Below are positions 24,823 to 33,329 of a stretch of DNA of 39,436 nt, one piece after another. The position numbers and the translations under genes are program-made. The stretch spans positions 1-39,436 of the forward strand of contig JAEDEY010000010.1 in NCBI GenBank assembly GCA_016293065.1. The letters run 5' to 3'. This stretch comes from Bacteroidales bacterium. GTDB lineage: Bacteria > Bacteroidota > Bacteroidia > Bacteroidales > UBA3663. Below the pieces are notes generated by a model. That model saw only the letters and a program-made list of their open reading frames with translations, was not told where the DNA came from and did not search any database. Each line of letters begins with the position of its first letter. The first letter of the stretch is position 1.

Positions 24823-25050
24823 ATGATTACAGAAAAAGAATATAGGCAGGCAAAGCGATTGCTCTATATCTGCATCGCATTTTTGGTGCTCTCGGTGGTG
24901 CTGCTCGCAAGAATCGGCTATGACTACATAGTTGACAATGGCGCGGCTCATAACTTTGCCTCTGCCATTATTAATCTCGCACTCTTCACCGTCCTGACTA
25001 TCAGAAACAGAAGGATTGTGAAGGAGTATAAAGAACAAAACAAGAAATAA
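24823..25050 (+). CDS. Small two-helix membrane protein
   Basis: A 75-residue protein with two predicted membrane helices (about 13-35, LLYICIAFLVLSVVLLARIG, and 44-60, NFASAIINLALFTVLTI) joined by a short loop and flanked by basic ends (KEYRQAKR; RNRRIVKEYKEQNKK). No family recognised. It is probably real: it has a good promoter, an ATG in the right place, and is followed after 7 bases by an esterase gene. Confidence 0.72.
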   Translation: MITEKEYRQAKRLLYICIAFLVLSVVLLARIGYDYIVDNGAAHNFASAIINLALFTVLTIRNRRIVKEYKEQNKK

Positions 25051-25057
25051 AGAATCT

Positions 25058-25867
25058 ATGAAACTCAGAAAAATATTCGCGGCTTTGATTCTCACATCAG
25101 AACTATGTTGTTCTTGCAGCCAGAAAGAGAGCAGAATAGAGGTTGATAGAGATATCGTGTTTGCCGAAACTACCGGCTACCAGGGAACTGATATTCAGCT
25201 AAAGCTTGATGTCTATCATGACGACAAGTCTGACAATGAAGCAAGGCCAGCCATCATCTGGGTGCATGGTGGAGGAATGTATGTTGGTTCAAAAGATGCC
25301 AAATGGGGGCTTGTGTCATATCTTGCCGACGAAATGGCTCAACGCAACTATGTCTTCTTCTCAATCGACTATCGCCTGAACCCCGAATGGGAGGCTACTG
25401 GTGCTTTTGCCCCCACCATTCGCAATGCTGCCATCGACGTGGCTTCTGCTGTGGATTGGGTAAAGGCCAATGCTGTGACCTATGGTGCTGATCCAGAAAG
25501 AATCATTCTGATGGGTCATTCGGCTGGTGCAGAAATCATCAGCAACTACTACTATAGCAATGCGTTGACTCCTGATTCGCTCTTCGACAAGAATGGAATT
25601 GTGGCGTTGATTCCTATAAGTGGCAATCGCCTCTTTTATGATGGAGATAGCTGCTCGGGCAAAGGACAGGCAAAGTGCCTGATTATTCACGGCGACCTTG
25701 ATGACATGAACCCTTTGAGCGATGCTGAAACTCTGCTCAAGCAGATTGGTGACAAGGGGCAAATGTCTGTAATGAAGGGTAACGGGCACATGTGGACAGA
25801 AACTGACGAACAGAAAAATTTTGTTATTGAAAACATCATAACGTTCCTTTATACGATTGACAAATAA
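25058..25867 (+). CDS. Alpha/beta-hydrolase esterase lipoprotein
   Basis: A 269-residue exported esterase of the HSL/BD-FAE-like type. The short signal peptide has cysteines in LCCSCSQ; Cys18 or Cys20 could be the lipidated one. It has the oxyanion HGGG (70-73) in WVHGGGMYVGS, the nucleophile in MGHSAGAE (Ser155), the acid Asp215 in HGDLDDMNP and His244 in GNGHMW, so the triad is complete. Neither sequence nor context fixes the substrate. Spacing of 7 bases to the small membrane protein indicates one operon. It is unrelated in sequence to the type-B esterase at 23084 and to the SASA protein. Confidence 0.88.
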   Translation: MKLRKIFAALILTSELCCSCSQKESRIEVDRDIVFAETTGYQGTDIQLKLDVYHDDKSDNEARPAIIWVHGGGMYVGSKDAKWGLVSYLADEMAQRNYVFFSIDYRLNPEWEATGAFAPTIRNAAIDVASAVDWVKANAVTYGADPERIILMGHSAGAEIISNYYYSNALTPDSLFDKNGIVALIPISGNRLFYDGDSCSGKGQAKCLIIHGDLDDMNPLSDAETLLKQIGDKGQMSVMKGNGHMWTETDEQKNFVIENIITFLYTIDK

Positions 25868-25953
25868 TAAAGAATGGGTCCACTTTAAAAAGTCCAGGAC
25901 TCTACTGACTGGGTTAAAGTTATCTGGCTTATCTAAAGAATAAAATTATTGTG

Positions 25954-26484
25954 ATGGAAAAACTTGAGGAAACGATAAATGAAGAGCTGAAAAGGTTTCT
26001 CTTGTCAAAGGGTGAGATAGACGAACATCTTCCGCAATGCCCTGACGTGGAGAGCAAATGGGAAACAATAGCCCAGGCATATATGCCCGACGGCATCAGA
26101 GAGTTCCAGAACTATCCTGTGGCTTCGTTAGGATGGATGATGTATATCGGCATGGCCATCGCAAGCATGTGGGATAAGGACTGGGAGATTTATTCGCAGT
26201 TCCCAGACTTATATACCTATCTGCGCGACAAACGAGGCTATGACAACATGGATGAATATATCCGCGAGGAGGAACTGAAACTCGACAATAAGGCATCGGC
26301 CGACTTGGAGTCCCTGGCAAGCGAATGTGCTGCAAGAGTACACAGTACGCTAATGCACCAACATATCGAGCCTGGCACGCGTGAAGCTTTCTTTGCCTAT
26401 GTCGCATGTCTGCATCAGCTCTATCTGATGGGCGCTGCCGTACAACTGAAACGCATGGGCTATCACATGACAAAAATCGGATGA
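25954..26484 (+). CDS. Unrecognised helical protein
   Basis: A 176-residue protein I do not recognise. It is predicted largely helical and acidic at the start (EKLEETINEELKRFLLSKG), with a conserved-looking block PVASLGWMMYIGMAIASMWDKDWE that may be a buried helix pair rather than a membrane segment, and a C-terminal helix AAVQLKRMGYHM. There is no signal peptide. A GTG codon directly precedes the ATG at 25954; the ATG is preferred. It lies 86 bases after the esterase and is closed by a strong terminator. Confidence 0.8.
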   Translation: MEKLEETINEELKRFLLSKGEIDEHLPQCPDVESKWETIAQAYMPDGIREFQNYPVASLGWMMYIGMAIASMWDKDWEIYSQFPDLYTYLRDKRGYDNMDEYIREEELKLDNKASADLESLASECAARVHSTLMHQHIEPGTREAFFAYVACLHQLYLMGAAVQLKRMGYHMTKIG

Positions 26485-26530
26485 TGCTCAAATTAGTGTT
26501 GTCATAGTTGTCAAAATCATTTCTAAAACA

Positions 26531-26566
26531 CACAAGCACGCTGGAGAAGAGCGTGCTTGTTTTGTT
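26531..26566. terminator. Bidirectional terminator between the helical protein and the PFL gene
   Basis: The perfect 10-bp stem CAAGCACGCT (26533-26542) / AGCGTGCTTG (26550-26559) has a 7-base loop and is followed by TTTTGTTTT. An A-rich left flank also lets it serve the minus-strand gene ending at 26593. Confidence 0.9.
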
Positions 26567-26592
26567 TTATAACTTATTCACAAAGAGAAGCA

Positions 26593-27957
26593 TCAGTTTT
26601 TGAACGAATGGATTGGAGCAGGGATGCGTCCGCCACGGTTGACGAAGATGCTACAGTCGAAGTTGTTGACTGGCATGATTGGAGCATGGCCGAGGAGACC
26701 GCCGAACTCTACATTCTCGCCTACGCCCTTGCCGATGACGGGGATGATGCGCACGGCTGTGGTCTTCTGGTTGACCATGCCGATAGCAGACTCGTCGGCA
26801 ATGATGCCTGCGATGGTGGTTGCCTTGGTGTCGCCTGGGATGGCAATCATGTCGAGACCTACAGAGCAGACGCAGGTCATTGCTTCAAGCTTCTCGATGG
26901 TGAGTGCGCCCTCGTTGACTGCATCGATCATCCCCTGGTCTTCGCTCACTGGGATGAACGCGCCGCTGAGACCGCCCACATACGAGCTTGCCATCACGCC
27001 GCCCTTCTTGACCTGATCGTTGAGCATGGCAAGAGCTGCCGTAGTGCCAGGAGCACCTGCACGCTGGAGTCCGATGCGCTCGAGGATGTCGGCAACCGAA
27101 TCACCAATGGCAGGAGTAGGTGCGAGTGAGAGGTCGATGATGCCGAATGGCACTCCGAGACGACGGCTTGCCTCCTGTGCGACGAGCTGACCCACACGAG
27201 TGATCTTGAATGCGGTCTTCTTGATGGTCTCACAGAGCACTTCAAAATTGGCATCAGGAATCTGTTCAAGCGCATACTTCACAACGCCAGGGCCAGATAC
27301 GCCAACATTGATGATGGCATCGGCCTCACTCACACCATGGAATGCGCCAGCCATGAACGGATTGTCGTCGGGAGCATTGCATAGCACCACGAGCTTTGCA
27401 CAACCGAGTGAGTCGCGTTCTTTGGTCTTCTCGGCTGTCTCCTTGATGATGTCGCCCAAGAGACGCACAGCATCCATGTTGATGCCTGTCTTGGTCGAAC
27501 CTACATTGATCGACGAACAGATGCGCTCGGTGCAGGCAAGAGCCTCAGGGATGGAGCGAATGAGGAGTTCGTCGCTGTGGGTCATGCCCTTAGACACGAT
27601 GGCGCTGTAGCCTCCAATGAAGTTGACACCAACCTCAGTGGCAATGCGGTCGAGGGTCTTGCAGATCTGCACATAGTCGCCTGGAGTCTTGCAGCACGAA
27701 CTGCCGACGATGGCGATAGGAGTGACAGAGATGCGCTTGTTGACGATAGGGATGCCATACTCGCGGCTGATATCTTCGCCTGTCTGCACAAGGTTGCTTG
27801 CCAGACGTGTGATCTTATTGTAGATATTCTCGCAGGTCTTTGTCACATCGTCGGTGGCACAATCCAGAAGGCTGATACCCATGGTGATGGTGCGCACGTC
27901 GAGATTCTCCTGCTCGATCATTTTATTGGTTTCGATTACCTCGCTTATGTTGATCAT
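26593..27957 (-). CDS. PFL family protein (UPF0210/DUF711)
   Basis: Cytoplasmic 454-residue protein with a pyruvate-formate-lyase-like fold but no known reaction. I recognise it by TPIAIVGSSCCKTPGDYVQI, NFIGGYSAIVSKG, INMDAVRLLG and the Gly-rich C-terminus (GLLGHAPIMPVNN). The glycyl-radical motif of true PFLs is not seen. It is the partner of the UPF0237 ACT protein directly upstream (19-base gap); this two-gene arrangement is known across bacteria, with function still open. It is transcribed behind metH. Confidence 0.9.
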   Translation of the reverse strand: MINISEVIETNKMIEQENLDVRTITMGISLLDCATDDVTKTCENIYNKITRLASNLVQTGEDISREYGIPIVNKRISVTPIAIVGSSCCKTPGDYVQICKTLDRIATEVGVNFIGGYSAIVSKGMTHSDELLIRSIPEALACTERICSSINVGSTKTGINMDAVRLLGDIIKETAEKTKERDSLGCAKLVVLCNAPDDNPFMAGAFHGVSEADAIINVGVSGPGVVKYALEQIPDANFEVLCETIKKTAFKITRVGQLVAQEASRRLGVPFGIIDLSLAPTPAIGDSVADILERIGLQRAGAPGTTAALAMLNDQVKKGGVMASSYVGGLSGAFIPVSEDQGMIDAVNEGALTIEKLEAMTCVCSVGLDMIAIPGDTKATTIAGIIADESAIGMVNQKTTAVRIIPVIGKGVGENVEFGGLLGHAPIMPVNNFDCSIFVNRGGRIPAPIHSFKN

Positions 27958-27976
27958 TGCATAAACAATTTATTAA

Positions 27977-28249
27977 TTATATACGATGCATCTTGTCGAA
28001 GATATCTTCGCGCTGGCACTTGATCTGCACTCCCTTTTCTTCGCCAATCTTATTAAGACTGTCGGCAAACTCGGTGAAAGAGACGGTGCAGTCTTTCACA
28101 TCGACAATCATCATCATGTTGAAAAACTCCTGAACGATGGTCTGAGAGATGTCGAGGATATTGACATTCTTAGACGCAAGATAAGTACATACTGCGGCAA
28201 TGATACCGACAGTATCTTTACCTACTACGGTGATAATAATGCGATTCAT
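27977..28249 (-). CDS. ACT-domain protein (UPF0237)
   Basis: A 90-residue single ACT domain: ITVVGKDTVGIIAAVCTYLA is the typical beta-alpha entry that contains the ligand-binding Asp-x-x-Gly loop (residues about 11-16). ACT domains bind amino acids and regulate partner enzymes, so it probably senses a ligand for the PFL protein downstream. It begins 5 bases after metH, so the three are one operon. Confidence 0.9.
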   Translation of the reverse strand: MNRIIITVVGKDTVGIIAAVCTYLASKNVNILDISQTIVQEFFNMMMIVDVKDCTVSFTEFADSLNKIGEEKGVQIKCQREDIFDKMHRI

Positions 28250-28254
28250 AATTA

Positions 28255-31200
28255 TTAAAAATATTTTGATTGTGCATTTGAGATTAATATTCCACAGACA
28301 GACGACTGAGGATACATTGCGCCATTCTCGGTGAGCGAAATGCCAACCTTGGCAAAGTCGATCATCTCTGCCACCTTGAATATCTGCTTCTGGTCGGGCA
28401 GCGATGGATAGCCGATGGCAGGACGAATGCCGTGCCAGCCGTAAGCCTCAGCCATGTGATTGCTCATGAGTTCAGCTCCTGCCTCTACGAGTCGGTCACA
28501 GAGAGTCTGCAACAGGATGCTCTGATAGTCGTCGGTGGTCTGCTTGAGCGACTCCAGACGAGACATTAATACAGGCGAAACAGTGGCTGCGAACGCACCA
28601 ACGAAGTCATGATCGGGCGACACATAGTCGCATAGTGATGGGCGCTCCTCTCCTTTCGACTTGCGGGGCGTTTCAAGTTCGACGACCTTCAGGCAGCATG
28701 GGCAGTTGTCGGCATGTCCGTCGCGGCGCATTGTCACCTTGATCGAATGAGTAGTACCGATGGCAGGATAGAACGCCTTGATGACATTGACACCCATCTG
28801 TGGGTCGAGCCTCAACTGTTCGAGCATAGAAAGAGCATCGTCCTTGAGCTTCATGCCTACTTCGCTTTCTGCCTTGACGCGCCATGCCCAGAAGAAATAT
28901 GTCCAGTCAATATGTTCGACGAGCTGCGACACTGGCACAAACTCGAATATCTGCTTGCCGATGAATGGCGGACAAACGGGCTTATAGTCACTCCAATCAA
29001 TCTTTACACGATGGGCGAGATCGTAGTCGGCAGTTTTACCCGATGCAGGCTTGTTAAGCTGCGCCTCGCGGATGCGTGCCTGCTCTGCCCTATTCTCAGC
29101 AATGACCTCATCGCGCTGGGCAGGGTCGAGAAGCTTGGAGGCAAGGATAGGATTCTGAGAAGCATCGCGAGTGTGGAAGACTGGGCCTGAATAGAGAGGT
29201 GCAATCTTGACTGCCGTATGGACAGGCGAAGTGGTTGCGCCACCCACAAACATCGGAATTGAAAGACCTGCGGCTTCGAGTGCCTTGGCAACAGTACACA
29301 TCTCGTCGAGCGACGGAGTGATGAGTCCGCTGAGACAGACGAAATCGGCCTTTTCGCTGATAGCCTTTTCGACGATGAGTTCCGACGGCACCATGACTCC
29401 AAGGTCGATGACATCGAAGTTGTTGCATGCCAATACGATACCGACAATATTCTTGCCTATATCGTGCACATCGCCCTTGACCGTTGCAATCAGAATGCGC
29501 GGACGGCTCGCTACAGCCCCTTCGCCACTGCCAGCTTCAGCTTTCTCCTTCTCGATGAGAGGCTGCAGTATCTCCACGGCCTTCTTCATCGTGCGTGCGG
29601 TCTTGATGACCTGAGGCAGGAACATCTTTCCTTCGCCAAAGAGCTGACCCACCTGATTCATGCCCTCCATGAGCGGACCAGAGATGATGGCAAGCGGAGT
29701 CTTGAAAGTCTCAAGAGCCTCTACTAAGTCGTGTTCGAGGTTGGCAGGATTGCCCTTGACAAGCGCATTGATGAGTCGCTGGTCGGCAGGCAAGTTGACG
29801 GCTTCTGTCGTCTTCTCTGCTGCTACGCCATTCTCCTTTGCCTGCTTCTGACGCTCCTTCTCGGCAAGCATCCCGGCAGCAAACTCGGTGAGTCGTTCGG
29901 TTGCCTCGGGATAGGTGTTGAGCACAACATCCTCGATTGCCTTGCGCAGGTCGGCAGGAATGTCCTGATAGGCAACAGCCGTGGCAGGATTCATGATTGC
30001 CATGCTCATACCCTTCTGAATGGCGTGATAGAGGAAGACAGCGTGCATCGACTCGCGCAGGAGGTTGTTTCCACGGAAGGCGAAACTGAGGTTCGACAAG
30101 CCTCCGCTGACACGCGCTCCAGGCAGGTTGTCATGGATCCACTCGGTGGCACGGATGAAGTCGAGCGCATAGTTGTTGTGTTCGGCTATGCCAGTGGCAA
30201 TGGTGAGCACATTAGGGTCGAAGATGATGTCGGAAGGATTGAAGCCCACAGTCTCGGTGAGCATCCTATATGCACGCGAACATATCTTTATACGATGCTC
30301 ATAGTCGGTGGCTTGTCCGTCCTCGTCGAAGCACATGACTATGATGGCAGCACCCAGACGCTTCACCACCTTGGCATGAGCAAGGAACTCCTCCTCGCCC
30401 ATCTTGAGCGAGATGCTGTTGACGATGCATTTGCCCTGACAGCACTTCAAGCCTTCCTCGATGACATCGAAGCGAGAAGAGTCGATCATCAGCGGCACCT
30501 TGCTTATCTCAGGGTCGGAAGCGAGGAGATTGACAAATTCGCGCATCTCTGCCTTTGCATCGAGCAAGCCATCGTCCATGTTGATGTCGATTGCCATTGC
30601 TCCATCTTCCACCTGCTTGCGGGCAATGTCGAGAGCCTCGTCGTAGTTCTTCTCGCTGATCAGGCGAAGGAACTTGCGGCTTCCTGCCACGTTGCATCGT
30701 TCGCCAACGTTGAAGAAAGTCGAGTCATCGACAATCGAAGGCTCAAGACCTGAAAGACGATGGGCATTAAGTGAAATGCCATGCACAGCGTGAGGCTTAC
30801 CGCCTTCGTCGATAAGCTGGCGCATAGCAGCGATATGGGCAGGCGTAGTGCCGCAGCAGCCGCCGATGATGTTGGCGAGATTTTCGCTGATAAAAGGACG
30901 CATCTGCCCGACCATCATATCGGGCGTATCATCGTAGGTGCCGAACTGATTAGGCAGACCTGCATTAGGGTGACAGCTGATAAAGCACGAAGCCGCACGC
31001 GACATCTGACGAAGATATGGCAGCATACCCGATGCTCCGAGACCGCAGTTGAGACCCAAAGAGAGCGGACTGCAATGTTCTACGCTGATCACAAACGCCT
31101 CGATGGTCTGTCCAGAAAGAGTGCGACCCGAAGAGTCGGAGACAGTCATCGAGAGCATGATCTCGGGCACGTATTCGTCATTGGCAAACTCCTCCTTCGC

Positions 31201-31791
31201 CTTGATGAAAGCCGAGATGGCAGCCTTGGCATTGAGCGTATCGAAGATAGTCTCGACAAGGACAGCATCGACACGGCACTCCAATAACACGCGCATCTGC
31301 TGGAGATAGGCAGCTTCGACCTGGTCGAAAGTGACGGCACGCGAAGCAGGGTCGTTGACATCTTCCGACATCGACAGCATCTTGCTTGTTGGGCCAATGT
31401 CGCCAACCACGAATCGTGGCTGTGAAGGCGTGAGTGCGGTCATACGGTCGGCTTCCTGACGTGCAAGAGTGGCTGACGCTCGGTTGAGCGCATCGACATG
31501 AGCAGTGAGCCCATAATCCTTCTGTGAGATGACCTGCGATGAAAATGTATTGGTAGTGATGATATCGGCACCAGCCTCAAGATAACGGTGATGTATCTCG
31601 CTGATCACGTCGGGACGAGTGAGCGAGAGCACGTCATTGTTACCTTTGAGCGGAACCTGAGACGTAACAAAAGCAGTTCCACGGAAATCGTCTTCCGTAA
31701 GGTTATATTCCTGAATCATCGACCCCATGCCTCCGTCAAGGAGCAGGATGCGATGTTCGAGAGCTTGTCTAAGAGATGACTTTTTTGACAT
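28255..31791 (-). CDS. metH: Cobalamin-dependent methionine synthase
   Basis: Transfers methyl from 5-methyl-THF to homocysteine through B12. The 1178-residue protein has the standard four modules: homocysteine-binding domain (about 10-325) with zinc ligands Cys249 and the Cys312-Cys313 pair in GGCCGTTPAH; pterin domain (about 350-620; NVGERCNVAGSRKF, DPNVLTIATG); B12 cap and Rossmann domains (about 660-890) with DVHDIGKN, where His776 is the lower cobalt ligand; and a reactivation domain (about 930-1178; GWHGIRPAIGYPSLPDQ). It is slightly shorter than the E. coli enzyme but complete. No B12 riboswitch is visible in the 170-base leader. Confidence 0.97.
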   Translation of the reverse strand: MSKKSSLRQALEHRILLLDGGMGSMIQEYNLTEDDFRGTAFVTSQVPLKGNNDVLSLTRPDVISEIHHRYLEAGADIITTNTFSSQVISQKDYGLTAHVDALNRASATLARQEADRMTALTPSQPRFVVGDIGPTSKMLSMSEDVNDPASRAVTFDQVEAAYLQQMRVLLECRVDAVLVETIFDTLNAKAAISAFIKAKEEFANDEYVPEIMLSMTVSDSSGRTLSGQTIEAFVISVEHCSPLSLGLNCGLGASGMLPYLRQMSRAASCFISCHPNAGLPNQFGTYDDTPDMMVGQMRPFISENLANIIGGCCGTTPAHIAAMRQLIDEGGKPHAVHGISLNAHRLSGLEPSIVDDSTFFNVGERCNVAGSRKFLRLISEKNYDEALDIARKQVEDGAMAIDINMDDGLLDAKAEMREFVNLLASDPEISKVPLMIDSSRFDVIEEGLKCCQGKCIVNSISLKMGEEEFLAHAKVVKRLGAAIIVMCFDEDGQATDYEHRIKICSRAYRMLTETVGFNPSDIIFDPNVLTIATGIAEHNNYALDFIRATEWIHDNLPGARVSGGLSNLSFAFRGNNLLRESMHAVFLYHAIQKGMSMAIMNPATAVAYQDIPADLRKAIEDVVLNTYPEATERLTEFAAGMLAEKERQKQAKENGVAAEKTTEAVNLPADQRLINALVKGNPANLEHDLVEALETFKTPLAIISGPLMEGMNQVGQLFGEGKMFLPQVIKTARTMKKAVEILQPLIEKEKAEAGSGEGAVASRPRILIATVKGDVHDIGKNIVGIVLACNNFDVIDLGVMVPSELIVEKAISEKADFVCLSGLITPSLDEMCTVAKALEAAGLSIPMFVGGATTSPVHTAVKIAPLYSGPVFHTRDASQNPILASKLLDPAQRDEVIAENRAEQARIREAQLNKPASGKTADYDLAHRVKIDWSDYKPVCPPFIGKQIFEFVPVSQLVEHIDWTYFFWAWRVKAESEVGMKLKDDALSMLEQLRLDPQMGVNVIKAFYPAIGTTHSIKVTMRRDGHADNCPCCLKVVELETPRKSKGEERPSLCDYVSPDHDFVGAFAATVSPVLMSRLESLKQTTDDYQSILLQTLCDRLVEAGAELMSNHMAEAYGWHGIRPAIGYPSLPDQKQIFKVAEMIDFAKVGISLTENGAMYPQSSVCGILISNAQSKYF

Positions 31792-31811
31792 TTATAATAT
31801 AAATTATTGCG

Positions 31812-31843
31812 CGAAGTTAAGAAATAATACTCACATAGACAAC
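31812..31843 (-). promoter_or_regulatory. Putative metH promoter
   Basis: On the minus strand TAACTTCG (31812-31819) is one base from the TAnnTTTG consensus, with GTTG (31840-31843) 20 bases upstream. The ATG follows 20 bases later. Confidence 0.5.
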
Positions 31844-31881
31844 ACCATCAATGACATATTAGTCAATTTTGGAGATAATAT

Positions 31882-31912
31882 TTTGAAAATTGATAAATTT
31901 ACATTATTTTTG
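31882..31912 (+). promoter_or_regulatory. hisS-dcp promoter (Bacteroidota type)
   Basis: TTTG (31882-31885), exactly 19 bases, then TATTTTTG (31905-31912). This is the best consensus match in the window. The hisS ATG at 31962 lies 49 bases downstream. Confidence 0.8.
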
Positions 31913-31961
31913 CGCGATATTTACATAAACGCTGACTATTATCAACAAAACAAACTATATT

Positions 31962-33329
31962 ATGGCACAAGTAAAACCAAGCATTCCTAAGGGCACGCGA
32001 GACTTCTCGCCTGTCGAGATGGCAAAGCGCAACTACATCTTCAATACCATCAAGGATGTGTATGCGCTCTTCGGCTATCAGCAGATCGAGACTCCTTCGA
32101 TGGAGAACCTCTCGACCCTTATGGGCAAATATGGCGAAGAGGGTGACAAGCTTCTCTTCAAGATTCTCGATTCGGGCAATTTCCTTTCTGACGTCAAGCC
32201 AGAAGAGCTCACCGAAGGCGGCACACCAAAGCTTGCTGCACGCATCTGCGAGAAGGGTCTGCGCTACGACCTGACCGTGCCTTTCGCACGATTCGTGACC
32301 ATGCACCGCGATGAACTGACCTTCCCATTCAAGCGCTATCAGATTCAGCCTGTGTGGCGTGCCGACCGTCCGCAGAAGGGTCGCTACCGCGAGTTCTTCC
32401 AGTGCGACGCCGACGTAGTGGGCAGCGACTCATTGCTCAACGAGGTGGAAATCTGCCAGATGATCGACGAGGTGTTCCATCGCTTCGGCATCAACGTGGC
32501 AATCAAGATGAACAACCGCAAGATACTTGCCGGCATAGCCGAGATCTTGGGTGCGCCTGAACTGCTCGTTGACATCACGGTGGCTATCGACAAGTTCGAC
32601 AAGATTGGAATCGACAACGTGAACAAGGAGCTTGCCGAGAAGGGACTCAACGAAGCACAGATTGCACAGCTCCAGCCTATCATCCTGCTCCAGGGCAGCA
32701 ATGTCGAGAAGCTTGCTACACTCAAGAACGTGCTCGCAGCAAGCGAGACAGGCGTGAAAGGTGTAGAGGAGCTTGAATACATCCTTGCCAAGGTCGAGAA
32801 GCTTGGCGGCACACGTTGCCAGCTCGACATCGACCTCACACTGGCACGCGGACTCAACTACTACACTGGCGCTATCTTCGAGGTCAAGGCTCTTGATACC
32901 GAGATGGGCAGCATCACTGGCGGTGGCCGTTACGACAACCTCACTGGTGTCTTCGGTATGCCAGGCGTGAGCGGTGTGGGCATCTCTTTTGGTGCCGACC
33001 GCATCTATGACGTGCTCAACACCCTCAACCTCTATCCTACCGAGACACTTCAGAGCACACAGGTTCTTTTCGTGACCTTCGGACAGGACGAACAGGACTT
33101 TGCCCTTCCACTCCTTGCACAGCTCCGCAAGGCAGGCATCCGTGCCGAGGTTTATCCTGAGGCAGGTGCCAAGATGAAGAAGCAGATGGGCTATGCCAAT
33201 GCAAAGCAGATACCGTATGTGGTCATCATCGGCAGCGAAGAGATGGAGACCGGTATGGTATCATTGAAGAATATGATCACAGGTGAACAAAACAAAATCA
33301 ATGCAAATGAAATTGTCAATCAATTCTAA
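31962..33329 (+). CDS. hisS: Histidyl-tRNA synthetase
   Basis: Class II synthetase charging tRNA-His, 455 residues. Motif 1 is in the opening PKGTRDFSPVEMA to YQQIETPSME. Motif 2 includes RYQIQPVWRADRPQKGRYREFFQCDAD. The histidine-specific loop is LARGLNYYTGAIFEV, and motif 3 is GISFGADRIYDVL. The C-terminal anticodon domain (STQVLFVTFGQDEQDF onward) is intact. It has its own strong promoter and overlaps the start of the downstream peptidase gene by about 23 bases, so the two are co-transcribed and probably translationally coupled. Confidence 0.97.
   Translation: MAQVKPSIPKGTRDFSPVEMAKRNYIFNTIKDVYALFGYQQIETPSMENLSTLMGKYGEEGDKLLFKILDSGNFLSDVKPEELTEGGTPKLAARICEKGLRYDLTVPFARFVTMHRDELTFPFKRYQIQPVWRADRPQKGRYREFFQCDADVVGSDSLLNEVEICQMIDEVFHRFGINVAIKMNNRKILAGIAEILGAPELLVDITVAIDKFDKIGIDNVNKELAEKGLNEAQIAQLQPIILLQGSNVEKLATLKNVLAASETGVKGVEELEYILAKVEKLGGTRCQLDIDLTLARGLNYYTGAIFEVKALDTEMGSITGGGRYDNLTGVFGMPGVSGVGISFGADRIYDVLNTLNLYPTETLQSTQVLFVTFGQDEQDFALPLLAQLRKAGIRAEVYPEAGAKMKKQMGYANAKQIPYVVIIGSEEMETGMVSLKNMITGEQNKINANEIVNQF

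Noticed and set aside
29731..30753. 340-codon open frame antisense to metH
   Set aside because: Fully inside metH, which is intact and strongly conserved; the frame is a codon-bias shadow without family features.
31792..31961. Cobalamin riboswitch upstream of metH
   Set aside because: The gap is 170 bases, AT-rich and shared with the hisS promoter; I see no B12-box-like conserved core, and metH is not always B12-riboswitch controlled.
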